This document shows, piece by piece, positions 6,541-8,222 of a stretch of DNA of 8,222 bases. The stretch's first letter is position 1; the number at the start of each line of letters is the position of its first letter. Under the pieces are notes generated by a model. That model saw nothing but the letters and a program-made list of their open reading frames with translations. It had not been told where the DNA came from and searched no databases. The position numbers and the translations under genes were made by a program. This DNA is from an uncultured Eubacteriales bacterium (GTDB taxonomy: Bacteria > Bacillota > Clostridia > UMGS1883 > UMGS1540), in contig USAP01000071.1 of NCBI GenBank assembly GCA_900552775.1, positions 1-8,222 of the forward strand, written 5' to 3'.

Positions 6541-7122
6541 ATGTTTGCGGACATTTTGGTTGTTCTTGCAGTGGCGATAACTGCACTTGACGGAAAACGC
6601 AGAGGACTTGTAAAAACTTTTCTCGGCCTGTTCGGAACGCTTGCGGCGGCAATTGCCGCTTCGTTTCTCAAAAAGCCGGCATATGAATTTCTCAGCAAAA
6701 CGCCGCTTTTTGAAAACTTAAGAAGATCTGTGGAAAGCGGTGTATCAGAGAAATTTACGGCTGACGGCGCGGCAGGGATACTTTCAGGTGCTGCAAAGAC
6801 GGCAGGCGACGCTGCCGGAAGCACGGCTGCGGATATTATTTTGCCTGTTATAAGCGCGGTTATGGTTTTCATAGCCGTAATAATTGCGTTTAAAATACTT
6901 GGTTTTTTCCTTGACGGAGTGGTTCATCTTCCGGTTTTAAAACAAATTAATTCGGCAGGCGGTCTGATTTTGGGAGTTGTATTCGCACTGCTTCTTATTT
7001 ATGCGGTGTTTGCGCTTTGGGGCTGCTTTACACTTTTTGAAATGCCAGCGCAGCTTACGGATTCGGTTCTGGCAAAATCTATGTTTTCAAATAATATATT
7101 ACTGATACTTTTTTCAAAATAG
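6541..7122 (+). CDS. CvpA-family integral membrane protein
   Basis: A 193-residue, very hydrophobic protein with about four membrane segments (roughly residues 2-16, 25-43, 98-125 and 138-163). It has the CvpA hallmarks: an N-terminal LDGKRRGLVK (16-25, the D-G-x-x-R-G motif), an Ala-rich second helix, and the LPVLKQINSAGGLILGVV block (130-147) ending the third segment and starting the fourth. Between helices 2 and 3 lies a charged then Ala/Gly-rich loop (about 45-97). CvpA was named for colicin V production in E. coli and is linked to envelope homeostasis, but its molecular function is unresolved; here no colicin gene is present. TGAGGGA joins the upstream stop and its own ribosome site (6529-6535), supporting co-translation with the DUF5711-like gene. 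hslO starts 34 bases downstream. Confidence 0.85.
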   Translation: MFADILVVLAVAITALDGKRRGLVKTFLGLFGTLAAAIAASFLKKPAYEFLSKTPLFENLRRSVESGVSEKFTADGAAGILSGAAKTAGDAAGSTAADIILPVISAVMVFIAVIIAFKILGFFLDGVVHLPVLKQINSAGGLILGVVFALLLIYAVFALWGCFTLFEMPAQLTDSVLAKSMFSNNILLILFSK

Positions 7123-7156
7123 TTTTAATCTTTTAAACTGAAACGGAGGATGAAAG

Positions 7157-8032
7157 ATGGATTATATACAAAGAGCGCTGTCGGGTGACGGAATGGTGCG
7201 TGCCGCCGCTGCGATAACAACTGATATGGCGGAGAAGGCGCGCGAAATACACGGTCTTTCCAAAACTGTTACGGCGGCAATGGGGAGAACGCTCACTCTT
7301 TCGGCACTTATGGGATGCCAAATGAAAGGTGACAGCGATTCTCTTACGGTTATGATAGACGGAGGCGGTCCTGCCGGAAGAATTACAGCGGTGGCAAACA
7401 GCGAAGCCGAGGTTAAAGGCTATGTTACAAATCCCGAGGCGGAGGCAGAGCCTAAAAACGGCAAATTAAACGTCGGCGGAGTTGTCGGGACGGACGGTTT
7501 TCTGACAGTTATCAGAGATTTCGGACTTAAAGAACCGTATGTCGGCAAGGTTCGTCTTGTAAGCGGTGAAATAGGAGACGATGCGGCGGCATATTTTGCG
7601 CAGAGCGAGCAGATTCCGTCTATTGTGGCTCTCGGCGTTTTGATGAACCGTGACTGTACCGTAAAAGCTGCCGGAGGTCTTATAGTTCAGGCGATGCCCG
7701 GAGCGGATAACGAATGTATAGAAAAACTTGAAAAGTTTGTGGCTGAGCTGCCGCCCGTGACAACGCTTATATCAGGCGGAGCAACACCCGAAGATATGAT
7801 AAATGCCGCACTTTCGCCATTCGGCTCTTATACAATGCAGCGTTTTGAAACGTCTTATAAGTGCGACTGCTCGAAAGAACGCATAGAACGTGCGCTCATA
7901 AGCCTCGGCAAGGACGAGCTTTCGGATATTATAAAAGAGCAGGGCAAGGCGGAAATGACTTGCCGCTTCTGCAACAAAAAATACACAGTTGACAAAGAAA
8001 GGCTTACGGAGCTTTTAAAAAGCATTTCCTGA
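7157..8032 (+). CDS. hslO: Hsp33 redox-regulated holdase chaperone
   Basis: A cytoplasmic chaperone that is switched on by oxidative unfolding: in reduced form four cysteines bind zinc, and on oxidation they form disulfides that expose a client-binding surface. The 291-residue protein is full length. The N-terminal domain carries GRTLTLSALMGCQMKGDSDS (43-62), VMIDGGGPAGRITAVAN (65-81), KGYVTNPEAE (87-96), NVGGVVGTDGFLTVIRDFG (105-123) and GEIGDDAAAYFAQSEQIPS (137-155), all typical. The C-terminal zinc module is complete: CDC (Cys236, Cys238) and CRFC (Cys269, Cys272), separated by 30 residues. GGAGGA at 7145-7150 is the ribosome site, six bases before the ATG; an overlapping ATG at 7150 is out of frame. 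A few bases of A/T-rich sequence separate it from the CvpA gene and I see no promoter there, so it may be expressed from the upstream operon. Confidence 0.96.
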   Translation: MDYIQRALSGDGMVRAAAAITTDMAEKAREIHGLSKTVTAAMGRTLTLSALMGCQMKGDSDSLTVMIDGGGPAGRITAVANSEAEVKGYVTNPEAEAEPKNGKLNVGGVVGTDGFLTVIRDFGLKEPYVGKVRLVSGEIGDDAAAYFAQSEQIPSIVALGVLMNRDCTVKAAGGLIVQAMPGADNECIEKLEKFVAELPPVTTLISGGATPEDMINAALSPFGSYTMQRFETSYKCDCSKERIERALISLGKDELSDIIKEQGKAEMTCRFCNKKYTVDKERLTELLKSIS

Positions 8033-8059
8033 CACCAAAATAAATCTCCTTCATATTAT
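8029..8059 (+). promoter_or_regulatory. Possible sigma-A-type promoter upstream of the TTG-started gene
   Basis: CTGACA (8029-8034) resembles a -35 box and TATTAT (8054-8059) a -10 box, each one base from consensus, but the 19-base spacer is longer than the preferred 17. The -35 box overlaps the hslO stop. Transcription would begin near 8066, that is, after the first arm of the inverted repeat at 8043-8051. Weak evidence: the region is A/T-rich and such matches arise by chance. Confidence 0.25.
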
Positions 8060-8078
8060 ATAAATGTAAAAAATCTTA

Positions 8079-8099
8079 CGTCTGCGCTTTGTGCAGATG
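8079..8099 (+). other. Short RNA hairpin in the leader of the TTG-started gene
   Basis: CGTCTGCGC (8079-8087) can pair with GTGCAGATG (8091-8099) across a TTT loop, giving a nine-pair stem with two G-U pairs. It is not followed by a run of T (the next bases are GTTGAAAAGG), so it is not a convincing intrinsic terminator. It lies nested inside the larger inverted repeat and may be part of a leader structure. I do not recognise a known riboswitch class. Confidence 0.45.
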
Positions 8100-8105
8100 G
8101 TTGAA

Positions 8106-8111
8106 AAGGAG
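8106..8111 (+). promoter_or_regulatory. Ribosome binding site for the TTG-started gene
   Basis: AAGGAG eight bases before TTG 8120 is a near-perfect site and decides the start of the partial gene, since no ATG or GTG is in frame at a suitable distance. It is the 3' arm of the inverted repeat described for this leader. Confidence 0.7.
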
Positions 8112-8119
8112 ATTGTTTA

Positions 8120-8222
8120 TTGAAAAGCAGACATTTTTTCGCGGGAGTAAATTCGCCTCAGGGTTTTTTTTCGTGCTTTGACGATATTGCTTCCGACAAG
8201 AAATGCGTAAGAAAAATTTATT
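8120..8222 (+). CDS. N-terminus of a probable P-loop ATPase (PRK06851-like), cut by the window end
   Basis: Only the first 34 codons are present, beginning with TTG (read as Met): MKSRHFFAGVNSPQGFFSCF then DDIASDKKCVRKIY. The pattern R-H-F-F-x-G-x-N-[TS]-x-x-G-F-x-S-x-[FY]-D followed by a strand leading towards a nucleotide-binding loop resembles the start of the PRK06851-type family of uncharacterised ATPases found in Clostridia and Bacilli, in which a GGPGTGKS-like Walker A would come about ten residues further on. That loop lies beyond the window, so the ATPase assignment is inferred from a short N-terminal resemblance. The frame is open to the last base. The gene lies 87 bases after hslO, behind a structured leader. 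Confidence 0.6.
   Translation, partial: MKSRHFFAGVNSPQGFFSCFDDIASDKKCVRKIY

Larger units (their letters stand above)
8043..8114 (+). promoter_or_regulatory. Inverted repeat pairing an anti-Shine-Dalgarno with the downstream ribosome site
   Basis: AATCTCCTT (8043-8051) is the perfect reverse complement of AAGGAGATT (8106-8114), which contains the ribosome site of the TTG-started gene. In an RNA covering both arms, the nine-pair helix would hide the Shine-Dalgarno sequence and enclose the smaller hairpin at 8079-8099. The structure is visible in the sequence; any regulatory role is inferred, and a nine-base match to a Shine-Dalgarno-rich word can occur by chance. Confidence 0.4.

Noticed and set aside
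6541..7122. A bacteriocin (colicin V) production cluster around the CvpA-like gene
   Set aside because: CvpA-family proteins are widespread outside bacteriocin loci, and there is no precursor peptide, leader peptidase transporter or immunity gene in the window.
8079..8114. Hairpin after hslO as a rho-independent terminator
   Set aside because: The stem contains two G-U pairs and is followed by GTTGAAAAGGAG, not a T-run, so termination by the intrinsic mechanism is unlikely.
1..8222. A defence system, CRISPR array, phage or mobile element
   Set aside because: Apart from the short Rpn-like tail at the left edge there are no spaced direct repeats, recombinases, terminal inverted repeats or known defence genes. 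The rest is housekeeping gene content with uniform composition.

Overview
The window looks like chromosomal housekeeping DNA from a low-to-mid-GC Firmicute of the class Clostridia, quite possibly an uncultured gut lineage. Three things suggest this: a group II ECF transporter core (two ATPases plus EcfT) followed by truA, a DUF5711-like/CvpA-like membrane pair, and strong purine-rich Shine-Dalgarno sites before nearly every gene. This placement is inferred from gene families and gene order; no database search was possible. I see no rRNA, tRNA, CRISPR array, insertion sequence or phage gene.

Layout: all genes lie on the + strand. Bases 1-137 carry, in one frame, what looks like the Gly/Glu/Lys-rich C-terminal tail of an Rpn/PD-(D/E)XK-type protein. 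It runs directly into nagB (19-795), whose normal first few codons are missing. A small lipoprotein (823-1245), a class I SAM-dependent methyltransferase (GTG start, 1258-2109), ecfA1 (2119-2943), ecfA2 (2959-3813), ecfT (3810-4610), truA (4641-5381), a DUF5711-like membrane-anchored beta-propeller protein (5398-6531), a CvpA-family protein (6541-7122) and hslO/Hsp33 (7157-8032) follow with gaps of at most 34 bases and one 4-base overlap. No convincing intrinsic terminator or internal promoter breaks this run, so it may be one long transcription unit or several overlapping ones. After hslO comes the only sizeable gap (87 bases). It holds a possible promoter, a hairpin and an inverted repeat pairing with the next Shine-Dalgarno site. 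A TTG-started gene then begins and leaves the window; its N-terminus resembles the PRK06851-type P-loop ATPase family.

How the genes work together: EcfA1, EcfA2 and EcfT form the energising module of a vitamin/cofactor/metal importer that uses substrate-binding S-components encoded elsewhere, since none is present here. TruA and the methyltransferase are RNA-maturation or probable RNA-modification enzymes. NagB feeds amino sugars into glycolysis. Hsp33 protects proteins under oxidative stress. The lipoprotein, the DUF5711-like protein and the CvpA-like protein are envelope proteins of unknown specific role.

I do not see a clear undescribed system. The items most worth a second look are the nagB 5' junction, the structured leader before the TTG-started ATPase-like gene, and the DUF5711/CvpA pair.
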